Program-made: the position numbers and the translations under genes
Source of the DNA: Pyrenopolyporus hunteri
Lineage: Eukaryota; Ascomycota; Sordariomycetes; Xylariales; Hypoxylaceae
Reading direction: 5' to 3'
Assembly (NCBI GenBank): GCA_902806595.1
Contig: CADCXC010000003.1
Span: 310,001 to 374,000 of the forward strand
DNA length: 64,000 nt
Shown: piece by piece, positions 23,106-33,876 of the stretch
How positions within the stretch are numbered: position 1 is the first letter of the stretch
How the letters are laid out: the number at the start of each line of letters is the position of its first letter
Notes under the pieces: model-generated
The model's input: only the letters and a program-made list of their open reading frames with translations
The model's database searches: none
Told to the model about the DNA's origin: nothing

Positions 23106-23713
23106 CACGCCGGACCATAAGCAATTTTTCCGCCAAACCGCCAATTCAAAGAATTTCTAGAAATTCAAGTTGAAGACCCACTTTAATTACAGGGGTACGC
23201 TAAAGTTATAGGGCTTACAGCGCTATTCTCCCCTTACCTTCAGGGCATCTCATTGTACCTAGGTACCTCGCGATTATATAATCCAGTATTCAAAAAAGTA
23301 CGTACCGAAGCATTACTCAATTACCTACCTACCTACCTACCTTACCTACCCACGTACGCATTATTCAATTACAACCTGTCGAATAGCGACAATCCTATGC
23401 GATTAAATATAGTAATCGCTTCAATTAATAATTAATCCTATTTAGAAAGAGGTAGGTTTTAAATGGCTCAGTGGTGTTGCGTAAGTGTAATAAGTGTGTA
23501 AAGCGCGTAAGGTTGAAAGATTTGTATGTGGCAGGCTTTATAGTGGTATCAAGCGCTATAAGCCCTATATTTACAGGGAGATTTAGTGGTTGTATGCGCT
23601 GTAAGCCCTATGGCTTTAGCGTACCCCTGTAATAAAGTGGATCCATCAACTTGAAAATCTGGAATATTTTCGATTTGGCGGTTTGGCGGAAAATCTTCTT
23701 ACGGTCCGGCGTG
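23106..23713. mobile_element. Non-autonomous inverted-repeat element (MITE-like), copy 1
   Basis: The two ends are imperfect inverted copies of each other for about 120 bp (arms about 23106-23226 and 23595-23713). Both start CACGCCGGACC when read inward, then share CCGCCAAACCGCCAA, ACAGGGGTACGCTAAAG and TAGGGCTTACAGCGC. The 608-bp element is flanked by a 6-bp direct repeat GCACTA (23100-23105 and 23714-23719). It encodes nothing convincing; its centre holds ACCTACCTACC runs. The size, the long arms and the flanking duplication indicate a deletion-derived DNA transposon. The superfamily is uncertain because a 6-bp duplication is not typical of the common ones. Confidence 0.78.
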
Positions 23714-23776
23714 GCACTAGCCCCAGCAGGTGCCTATATCCCGTAAGCTTCTGTAGGCTCCTTTCGGACTTTACTA

Positions 23777-23868
23777 TTACAACATTTTACTACTACGACA
23801 TTCTACTACGACATTCTACTACGACATTCTACTACGACATTCTACTACGACATTCTACCACTACGACA
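23777..23868. repeat. 13-bp tandem repeat (CGACATTCTACTA)n
   Basis: About six uninterrupted copies of a 13-bp unit with degenerate copies at both ends. It sits between the inverted-repeat element and the 3' end of the P450 gene. Confidence 0.85.
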
Positions 23869-23976
23869 AATCGTCATTCTTATTTTCCAATGCTTCACCG
23901 TCGATTATCGGATGGCTTCCGACGTGAAAATACGTCGTCTCGCGTCCGAATTCGCGAAACCGATTCCATCGGGTGT

Positions 23977-25719
23977 TCAAGATTTGCGGAATGTGACGAG
24001 CGCCTCTAGAACGGCACCGCCTTTTGTGCCGATGATGAATTGGTCGCTCTCGAATCGAAAATGGTCGGGTTTCACGCCTTCAAAGTCGAAGTCGAAATTC
24101 TGAGCGAGCGCCGAGACGACCAAGTACATCTCTGCCCAGGCGAGACTAGAGGGGACGATTTCTAACGTTAGCAACGGAAGACAACCGTCGCGTCGTCGGA
24201 ACGCGAGCGACGAAATAAAGAGGGACTGACTGCATGCCAAGGCAGATCCTTGAACCCCGCGAGAACGGCGCGTACGTCTTCTCAGCCTTCTTTCGCGCTT
24301 CGGGATTTACCCATCGTTCCGGATCGAAACGTTCGGGATCCGGGTACAGCTTCTCGTCCATGTGCATCAACAGCGCGGTCATGCCGACCGGTGTGCCGGC
24401 TGGGATGCGCCACTCGTCGTACATGAGATCGCGATCCGGCGCGATGCGCTGCGAGCGCGTGTCTAATGCCGGGCTCATACGCATACCTTCCATCAGGATT
24501 GCCGTCAGATATGGCAGCTGTTCGAGAGTACGCAGCTCAATCATGCGGTCCTTGGGAACCGAAGCTTGAGCCGCCGCGCTGTCTAGTTCAGCACGTAGCC
24601 GCCCGATGATATCGGGGTTATTAAAAACGTGGTAAAGAACCAGCCGCAGGACGCTTGCCGTCGTCTCGAACCCAGCCCCCGTCACGGTGGCAACGTCCGC
24701 AAATACGCGTTGGGGCGTCTTGTCCTTTTGCGTTAGACTTGACTTGAGAATCTCGGCTACGATCGACGCCGGGGACTCGTCATCTAGCCCGCCCGATGCG
24801 GCGGCCTTTAAAAGACGACGAGTTTCCTCTTCGCTAGAATATCGAGACGCCTCATGTTAGTAGACTATCGACATCACCGCACGGCTGGCCGCGGACCTAC
24901 CCCGGCATAGCGCAAGAAGTTGGCCGTGTTTTCGTCGGCGTTCTTGATGAGGAAGTCCTTCGGAATAGAGAGCAAGAGGGGACCGTACCAGCGCATATGC
25001 TTCGTATAGCGCCATATCCGCCCGGAGCTATGCGCAACCACCGTCATGCCGATTCCGAAGTCCTCTAGGTCTAGGTTGTTGTAGTCCTTGCCAAGGACGA
25101 ATTCGATCGGGACATCGCGCTGGAATGCGCTCGTCGCCGCGCCAATGTCGACACCTTTTCCCTCCTTCGCAAACTCCGAAATTCGTCCAAGAAGCTTAAC
25201 CAACTTGGTCGTAATTAAGTCTTTCCGGGCGGCCACCTTGGCCTTGGAGAAATAGGCGTTCAGCGGCTGCCGTCGCGCCTTATGCTTGTCATGGTCTGCC
25301 GTAGTGAAAATAGCATCGGGCACGTTATGGGCGTCCATCATCCAGGCATACTTATTCCAGCGTCCATCATGGCGGTACAATTTTTCAAAGAAGGCCGGGT
25401 CATTAATATGTAGTTCATGCGGGCTAATACGGACGATAGGGCCTTTTACAGCGTGACGAGATTAGCACAAAAGTAGCGCAGGGTGTGGCAGAGAGAGCTT
25501 GCCATATCTTTCATGCATCTCCTTAATTTTGAAGGTGTACTGGCCATTTTTGACAACGTCATAGTACCCTTCATAGTAACGGGTGATACCAGCAAGCTTA
25601 GGACCCGGGAACTTCGCCAGCGGATGTAAGTACAGACGGTAGAAAGCTAGGGTTGCTAGGGAGGCTAAAACCAAGGCAATGCCAGACTGCCATAGCTGAG
25701 AGCTTCTCATCACCTCCAT
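23977..25719 (-). CDS. Cytochrome P450 monooxygenase, four exons
   Basis: Exons 25719..25503, 25442..24901, 24826..24231 and 24145..23977, totalling 507 residues. The N-terminus has a membrane anchor (IALVLASLATLAFY) and the PLAKFPGPKLAG hinge. Family motifs appear in order: oxygen-binding GAGFETT in the I helix, EGMR (ExxR) in the K helix, DPERFDPERW (PERF region), and the haem loop FSRGSRICLG with its cysteine, followed by MHLAWAE after splicing. The first intron starts GC rather than GT (see findings). The second acceptor is chosen by phase (after CGAAGAG); an upstream CTAG acceptor would shift the frame. The sequence resembles the trichodiene oxygenase-like group of fungal P450s, but the substrate is unknown. 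ER membrane enzyme. No partner biosynthetic gene is adjacent. Confidence 0.84.
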
Positions 25720-27281
25720 GGTGATTTACGCCCGCGAGCCAGAACATTAAGATCCTACTCGAACGTGAAGGACTGGAGCATGCACTACGGGTATAATTCA
25801 GATCCACCTCTATATATACCCGCCTATAGCCTACGCCACGAGATTACCTTACTAGAAATTCTTAGTCTTCTGATACACTTGTTCATCCCATAGGTTGGTG
25901 CCAGATCTATGTACGGCCAACGTGCATACCACTGAGATGTCAATAACCATAGATGAGGCTTTATGGGGCTGTAGGCGTTGACTTATTTACTATATGCACT
26001 AACTCCCAACAAAACTCCTTCTACGGCGCTCGAGAGCGACCCAAGATTGAAAAGATACACCCGACGGATTCCTCCAAAGGAAGGGAAATAATCATGGCTC
26101 TTGGGACGAATATGAATTATTAGTCGAATTTGTCTATTCTAAGCTCTTACGAATCCCTCGTTAGGTCGGCTGTTTGTTGAAAAAAGAATAAGGGTTCGGG
26201 AACAGAGCGCACGGAATAGTTAATAATCGATTGATTACTTGGAGGCTCATTGGTAGGCCTATCCAAGAGGCTCTGAGCCAAGTCCAGGATTGCTATATAG
26301 GTACATTCGGTCTAATAGAAGGGTAGCTGAAAAAAATGCGATCTCATAAGTCGTCATAATCGAACACGCATCCACCTACTACGTAGGTGCCTATGTCACG
26401 AGGCAGAAATTACGATCGTTGAGGGTCGAGTATCGATTCGAGGGGTGGTTGAGGAAAAGAGAGCCGGGTTGGCGCGTTATACGGGCTTACCAACACAACA
26501 CCGCTGTTGGTACATTAAAACGCCATCAGGACGGAGATGTACAAGACAACGACGACCAACGTCGCGTAGCATGCATAGGTAGGTAATTAGCCTCTTCTAA
26601 GTTTTATGTGTTTACGATTCGGATGCTAATTCAGGGCCGAGAGGAATTAAGAACCCATCAGCCTGGAGACTCCTGTTACGACGTTACCGCCCACCGAAGC
26701 GTGAAAGCTGATCCGTATATTTCTTACTGGTGGTTTATTCGAGCGGATCACCGCGTTAAGTAGGTGGTCGGTACCTAGGTTCTGAGTCAGACCTTGCATG
26801 GTAGCAGTGCGCCGTGCTACTGGTTGGGTTGCAACGCTACCCCAGTGCCGACGCTGCTTCGCCGTAGGGCTGCAGCCAGTTTATAGGGCTTATGATGCCC
26901 CCCCTCGCCGCCACTACAGGCAGATAACACCAATCAGGAAATGGGTTTGGTATTGACTGATACCTAGACGTGTTTCCCTTCGACGGCTACACCTTTTTCG
27001 ATTCCTCGAATTAGATTCATAATTGCAGTTGCCTACTACCTAGGCGCACGGTATACACAGAGAAACATTGGGCGACGATTCTCGCTGGGCGATGATCATT
27101 CTATCTGTTACCTAATACTATGGACCACTGATACGGGCGAAGCGAATGTGAGGTGCCTGGGTGCCTGAGCTGCCGTGCTCCGAGGCCAATGAAAGACTCT
27201 TTCCCGCTGTTATTCCAATTTCTACTTGCACCAAATCCCGAATCTGTTCGGCTGTCATCGCATCTTTCAACCTTAGTCTTT
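25720..27281. other. Intergenic region (1.56 kb)
   Basis: Promoter side of the P450 gene and 3' side of the AAA ATPase gene. Only short reading frames are present. An inverted pair TACGTAGGTGCCTA lies near 26379. No gene supported. Confidence 0.45.
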
Positions 27282-29684
27282 CTAGCCCAAGTTTTCCACT
27301 CGCTTGTGAATGTCCAGGACAGTCTTTAGGTGCTTAAACCTAAGCGGCTTGTCATTGCTCGCAAGCACAAGAGACATTTTGATAGAGTTCTTGATTTCTC
27401 GCCCATTCAGCTGTGTCTTTGCTAGCTCGTCGAACTCGCTGTCGCTGATAGAAGCAACCCCGGAGTCAAGCTTCTGGATGAAATTGACCCAGACCTTCCG
27501 ACGGCTAGCCTCATCCAGGTCGGAGTACGGAAGGATGAGGTCAAGCCTCGATTTGAAGGCGGGATCGATCGCGCCGAACCGGTTCGTCGTGAGGAACATC
27601 AGCCCTCGATAATACTCTAGACGACGAAGGAAGACTGTCACACTGGGTTAGCTAATGCTTCTTAGACTCCACAATCGCCCGCTGTTTGGTACATACTTGA
27701 TACGAGCTCGTTACGGTCCAAGCTGTTGGAATCTCGTGTCTCTAGGAACACATCGGCTTCATCGAGGAGAAGGACCGCATTCCATAGTTGGCAGCATTCG
27801 AGGGCTTTCATGAGCTGCGATTCAACCTTGTTGGCATCGGTTCCAAGGTCGCCAGCGCTCAGATTATACAGAGGCACTCGGGATTTCTCCGCCACTTAAT
27901 AAAGCAGTTAGTTTTAATTTTAGCCGCGGCCTTGAGTTTCTTACCTGCTTCAGCTGTAAGGGTTTTGCCAACCCCAGGAGGGCCACATAGCAGAATGATT
28001 ATCCCCTCGCCTATGTCTCAGGTCAGCATCCAGGTTTCCCACTCCATTCCCCACCAACGCAGGGTCATTACCTTTGTGAGCCATGAAGTCGTCGAAACGA
28101 TCTGCGCCAAGCCGATTGCGATCAGTGAAGGCGATGATAAGGTCCTTTTCGCCCTCCGGCAGCACGAGGTTGTTGTACGGGGATTCGTTCCATTCAACCT
28201 CCCCAATCTCGTCGACGTTGAATTCCGCTGGGAGGCAATTAATTAGCAACTGATTCATCAAGGGGTCATATAGAGCTTACCCCACTGCTTGGCCGTCAAA
28301 TCAAATCCCTTGACGCGAGGAACGGTCAAAATGCATTCAAGATCGGTAAGAGATGAAAGATCCTCGTTTCTATCCACGTCCTCGTTCTTTTTGCTCGCGT
28401 TAGATGCATTGTTGCGCCGGAACACCTCCCTATGCATCTCTACCTCGCTATCATATTCGCTCTCATTATCACTGCCTGAACCCTCTGAGGAGGTGTAAGA
28501 ATGACGACGACGTCTTTCGCTCTTCGGCATCATGTCCAGGATATCCAGTGATAGCAGTTCCGGATTATGCCGTGACCTGACGAGCCGAATCAAGTCCGGC
28601 TGGACCTCATTCTGGACCTTATGGTACGCATAAGAATCAACGATAATACGTCCGGATACCTGAATGAGGTATATGTTAACCTGATAACTACACACTAGGC
28701 AACATGGGTGGCACTTACCGGCTTCTCTACTTCATCCTGACGATGATGAACGGGGTTATATTCAAGTGTGTACTTCTTCCCCTTGCATGTCTTCATATGG
28801 AAGCCGCGGAGAGATTCAAATTTTCTTCCTCGAGCGAGAAGCTTTGCCTTGGTCCCGACAGGGTCCGGGGCGAACTCGAGGGGATAGGTGTGCAGCTTCG
28901 TCACGAGAATTGATTCTTTGTACTCCGCGATGTGGACCGTCTTGGCCTCCAACCCACAGTACGAGCCGTTCCAGTTGACCCTAAGCATCTGCAGAACCCA
29001 AAACGCACTGCAGCGCTCAGTTGCTGGTATGAAATCGACCTTCATCAGCTTGGACGCGTACGTCTTGCCCTTATCGTTGGATATAACGAGACATCCAGGC
29101 GCAAGAATTACCCAGAGGTTTTCAAACGATATCGTCCGTGTTTTCCTGACTCTGTCGAGGACGGCGAGATTCGACGTAATGAGTGGCTCTACTTCGCGGC
29201 GAAGGAGCTGGAGCTCGGCGGTAGTTTTCTTGTCAAGGTCTTCACCAAGTTTCAGAATATCGTTCCACCGGTGAACATAAGGCTTGAATGGAGGAGCAAC
29301 GGCGTAAGGTGCGGCATCGGGATACCACGAGGGGTAATCTTGGAACGCGACATCGAGGAGTTCGCGGAGCTGCGGACTCTGAGCCTCGATCGAATGTGTG
29401 ATCCAAGATATCTTCTCGTCTTTCTCGACCTTGGAGCGACGATGGATGACCGCGAACGCCTTTCCTAACTCCTTGATCCGCTTCTCTTCTGCTGCTAGAT
29501 CTTCGAACTCGGACCACTTCGCATTGCGTTCAGAAGAGTCCGTCGAATGATTGTAAATGTTCATGATCTCACACTTGGAGTCAGTCGAATCTTCATTGGA
29601 CAGTCCGGGCCCGGGGCCGGCTGCCGTAGCAGCACCGAGACCGGTCTTTTCGTCCAGCTTGTGGGAGGGGGTTTCGGTAGCCAT
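27282..29684 (-). CDS. DUF7025-type AAA ATPase, six exons
   Basis: Exons 29684..28719, 28659..28281, 28227..28072, 28010..27945, 27894..27697 and 27634..27282; introns of 50-62 nt, all phase-consistent, 705 residues. The N-terminal half contains the fungal DUF7025 region (FENLWVILAPGCLVI, then CSAFWVLQMLRVNWNG). An acidic, Ser-rich linker follows (about residues 350-420). The AAA core has Walker A GPPGVGKTLTAEA (about residue 512), Walker B LLLDEADVFLE (about 565), sensor FLTTNRFGAID, and the arginine-bearing FKSRLDLIL. Proteins of this group are common in Pezizomycotina and poorly studied; they may remodel proteins or be stress-related. A second member, 940 residues and intronless, lies about 10 kb away on the same strand. 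Confidence 0.85.
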
Positions 29685-31093
29685 GTTAACGACGAGGCTC
29701 TACTGGCGAATTAAGCCGGATCCTCTTCTGCCTAGTATATTGGTAGTTCTAAAGAACAAAGAACTGAGAAGAAAATGTAGAATGGCTATCCCTCGAGGCC
29801 GTGAACACCTAGATATAAATATGAATAAATTTTTAGAGAATTCTAGGCCTCGATCAGGCTTCATCGGGCTTCTTAGGCACCACAAGACGTTTGAAGGGGC
29901 TGTTGCCTAGACAGAGCCTTGCTCTTGCTTGAGCTGTTATCTGCAGGAGGCTCTGAAGATGTCAGACGAAAGGGCCCATTATCGTACAACCCACCCATCA
30001 CAGGCCATCCAATAGTGGCAGTGCTTGGAAATATACATGAGTCATCTCCATGGTGAGCTAGGTGAAGTGAACTTCCCAATAACTAAAACACCATACGAGT
30101 GTTAATTATACCTCGGGATATTTATGTAGGAATGCGCAAGGAAGTTATGTGAGTATAAAACACAAAGGAGTAAGTAAGTACCAAAGTACGAAGGGGGGGA
30201 ATATTATACAGCTAATAAGAAAAGGTTAAGGAAAATAAGCAGGAGATCCTGATCCTGCCTAAAAAATATGGGGTTAAGTATAGATGATAAGTCATATAGA
30301 TTGGAATATTACGAATATAAATGCATGTTCCGTCTACACTTAAGTAAGTATCCTAGGTTGGTATTATTATTAAATAGCGTAGTAGTTTCGATTACCCGCT
30401 ATATCAAGTCGTAGAAGATTTGTCACGCAAGGTTCACTTCACTAGGATTATTGTTTGGGGGAGTATATCATCACGGATTCAATGATTTACGAAGGCGCCC
30501 TAGCCCCTTGCTTGGTATCTATAAGTCTCTTCTGGGTGTGTGTTTTCATAGGATATAGGTAGTTACCTACCTACCTAGGTAGGTAGATATACTTTCGTCT
30601 TGGATTGTACACGCCAAGATAAGGCATGGGCATTGTACAAGCAGCTAGACACTTCATGATCTCCGTGAGAGTTGCTGGCGGGCTGAGGCGCAAGCGCTAA
30701 GGTCAAAGTCTAACGAGTCTCTGGGGGCCAAATGCAAGGACACGAAGAAATTTAACTTCTCGATCCCTCTACTGCTAACGAAAACACTTAGCTACTGTCT
30801 TCACAGCGGTTATATTGTTTACGAAGAAAGTGAAACAAATATTCTCGACTATTTTTTATGGCGACCATACACATCCAGTCATTCAATGCGACTTATGTTA
30901 AATGTCAATCATCATTACTGCCCTCACGCCCCTTTACATACAGTGAAATCATTATACTAACATTATGTTCATTACAAGGCGTTCACTACCTAGGTAGGTA
31001 CCTAGTTACTAAATAGTTGCCAATTATTAAAGCCATACCATGATGTGGTATTGGCCGGTTGGTACGTAACGGCGTTTCCTCATAGTACTCTTC
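29685..31093. other. Intergenic region (1.4 kb)
   Basis: Promoter side of the AAA gene, then an AT-rich stretch (30080-30400) and ACCTACCTAGGTAGGT at about 30565-30585, with another array near 30988. No coding frame supported. Confidence 0.5.
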
Positions 31094-32496
31094 TCAGTAC
31101 TTTCCCATCCTCATTCTCATACCCAGCTTGAACAAGCTCAACGCGCTTGACCCAAATATGCCCCTGTTTACCGACGGCAAGGATCTCTTCAACTTAGCTC
31201 CTGCATCATTGCCTGTATTATTCCAGTGGCCTAGCACTTCTTGAATGAGGGTTGAATTGCCGAAAACGTCGTCGAGTAGATCCGGTATGGATACCTGGCT
31301 GCCGTTGGTAAAGCTACCGATGAGGTCACCCATCAGCTTGACCACCGGGATTTTAGACGACACACGTCTGTTGTTGAGAACAGCCTCGATGAACCTGATA
31401 TGTTGGCCATTGACGACGGTAGCGTTCCCTGTCGCGTCGATCTGGATATTCCCTTCGTTTAGCGCGTCGGACTGGCTAGAAAGTACCGTGCCGAGGTTTT
31501 GCATGAGCACGTCGAGGTATAGCTCGCCGTTGAAGTACCTGGAGTTGTTTCCCGGGGGGATCAAGACCTCGTAAACCGTGATGAGGCCGATCTTAAGGTC
31601 TCCGGACATCAGGTTGAGCGAGAGGTTGCCGATGCCGAGAGTAAGAGCCCCCCAGTTTGGGAGGTTGAGACTCCCTTGAATATTTGTGCCGTTATCTAGG
31701 GCTGGCCATAAGAGCTGCATGTGCTCGATACCGAAGCCGCTCAGCTTGTTCAGCGAGTTCACTTCGACAGTCTTGTCTATGTGCCCGTTGGTATGCAGCG
31801 CGCCTAGGTGGATCTTTGGGTCTCCGCGAGTTGAAAGTGTGACTGTGGGCTGATCGAAGACATTGCCAAACCACGAGATAAGTTCGGTCTCGTTGGTTAC
31901 TGTGACCGTCTGGTCGGCAATCACGACTTCCGTCTCTCCATCTACGTGAAGCTGCGGCAGAGTAACGTTGACGAAGGGTGAAAATGCGGGCGTGTCCTTG
32001 TTATACAAAAACAGCGTTACAGGATCAATATCCGCTGGGAGAGGCGTGTCGAGTGACGTAGTGATGGACACGTTGAGCTTCTCCGGCGTTATAGCAATGA
32101 ACGCACCGCCATTCACGGGCATTTCTTGATCATTCAGTATACGTTGCACAATGGCTGGTATGATCACCAGAAACCTGTAGTGTCCATTAGTTACCTGACC
32201 TAATCGTTTCCTATACCGGACACCTACAGGATTGGCAGGAATATGGCGAGGAAAATGATAAGTCCTATCAGATACCACCACCAGAACCTCCCGCAATGAC
32301 GCTTGAATTTCTGTTTCTTCGTGAGGGGAGCAGCGGCCGGTGTCTTCTCCGTTACATGATCGGTGGAGGAGGCACCTTCACTCTGCCTTCCCGGAGCATC
32401 TGTCGGCCCTTGATCGTCCTCGCCTCTACCGCCATGTATAGAGGCCGCGGGACTATGCTCATAATGAGAAGTGTCCTCTCGAAAGGCCGACGCCAT
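31094..32496 (-). CDS. DUF3712 membrane protein (Tag1-like), two exons
   Basis: Exons 32496..32228 and 32174..31094 with a 53-nt intron (GTAGGT to CTACAG), giving 449 residues. The start is the ATG of MASAFRED, not the upstream TTG. Layout: a ~65-residue polar cytosolic N-terminus, basic KKQKFKRHCGRF, one transmembrane helix (WWWYLIGLIIFLAIFLPIL and onward into FLVIIPAIV, interrupted by the intron), then a luminal or extracellular region of about 340 residues with many N-x-[ST] glycosylation sites. This matches DUF3712 proteins. The yeast relative Tag1 is a vacuolar membrane protein involved in ending autophagy. It is divergent from the repeat-protein gene next door. Confidence 0.8.
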
Positions 32497-33876
32497 GATC
32501 GTCTTGTCTTTGCCAAGTAGGGTGGGCAGATGGCGAGAGATGTGAAGACGGACGCCTAAGGACTCGTCGACCGAGAAGGGGGGGCGAGGAACGGAAACTT
32601 GAGGACGGTTAGACAATCACATGTGCACCTAACGCGCCGAAAGTCGTATTACGGCATTGCGGCATACGAGCTTCCATCTTGTCCTACTACCGCCGGGACG
32701 GAGTTCAGCTTATTGACAAACACCTCATAGGCTCCCTACCCCTTGTGCCTTGTTGTTCTCTCCGCACAAAAATTCGACTACCCGTGTTCTGTACCCCAGC
32801 TCTTAATGTCCAATATTACAGGGGGGGTGGTCAGCTCCGGGTCCTTTTCCAGGATGTTTACTGGTTTTGCGCGGGTCACGCACATACCATCGAGGGAACA
32901 AAGGCGATGGAACTTGCGGGGTTTTGACTTGGGACGACCTAGATGTTAATTACTCTTAGTAGATCTTAATTATTTTCACCGCGAGGAGAACAACCACCCA
33001 ACTAAAAAGACGTCATACTTATTCCGCCTGCCTAATAGGGGGAAGAGATGGACATCTATCATTCCTATTTCGACTATGCAATCCGAGGACGCCCAATAGT
33101 CTACGGGTTTGTGGGGCAACTAGTTGGGCATCTAAATCGCGATTAGACTTAGCATCTCTTATTTCGACCTCGACACAAAAATTTTGGTTCAAGCCGGTTG
33201 GTCTAGCTTGCAGGGAAAAAAAAAAAAAAACCCGCTATGGAGTTGCTGGGTAACGAAGGAATAGGGGAAAGAGGTACGCATATGGTCTGAACTCGAGTCC
33301 CAAGTCCGACTCACGCATAATGCTCTTGTAGGCTAAATGGCTCGGGGTGTTAGTGTTGATATCACCATTGATATCACCATTGACGCAGGTAAGGTTACGG
33401 CGAGCACACACAATTGCAACCTCGACTTCGCCTTGGTGCCAAGTTGCCAAATAGGCATCCAGAAAAGCTTGACGATTCGGTCCCACAAATCAAGAGTCCC
33501 TTGGCCTTATACCACCCATGCCAGGAGCTAGGGATGGATCGTGGAGAAGTTGGGGAAGCTGGGGGAAGCTGGCGATGACTAGACCTGGACAGCTAATTAC
33601 CCATGTGAGCAGTTTGGTAAACATCCCAAGATGGCATTACGTCCGAAGCTACCCCCATCGCTCAATGGCCGCGGATTTTCATGTGACATGGGGTGGACGC
33701 GAGATCGAAGCAGCGTGCGTTACTGCTCATATTCTCGAACTTCCCATCCTGCCCGTCACGTTTCCCATTCCCGCGGTCGAGCCGAACTGGAGCTTCAGCT
33801 TTGAGTCAAGAGAAGAGAACGAGGTCTCAGGAGCGCCTTGAGGCCTACCTATACATTAAGGTAGTCAACTATCGCC
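32497..33876. promoter_or_regulatory. Divergent promoter region between DUF3712 and repeat-protein genes
   Basis: 1.4 kb between two start codons pointing away from each other. It includes a 14-base A run (about 33213-33229) and a short direct repeat of GATATCACCATT (about 33358-33382). No supported gene. Precise promoter elements could not be identified. Confidence 0.4.

Noticed and set aside
23100..23713. CACTA-type transposon because CACTA appears at the left end
   Set aside because: CACTA lies in the same direct orientation at both flanks, so it belongs to the target duplication and not to inverted tips.
23777..23868. CRISPR-like array
   Set aside because: Pure tandem repeat without spacers, in a eukaryotic genome.
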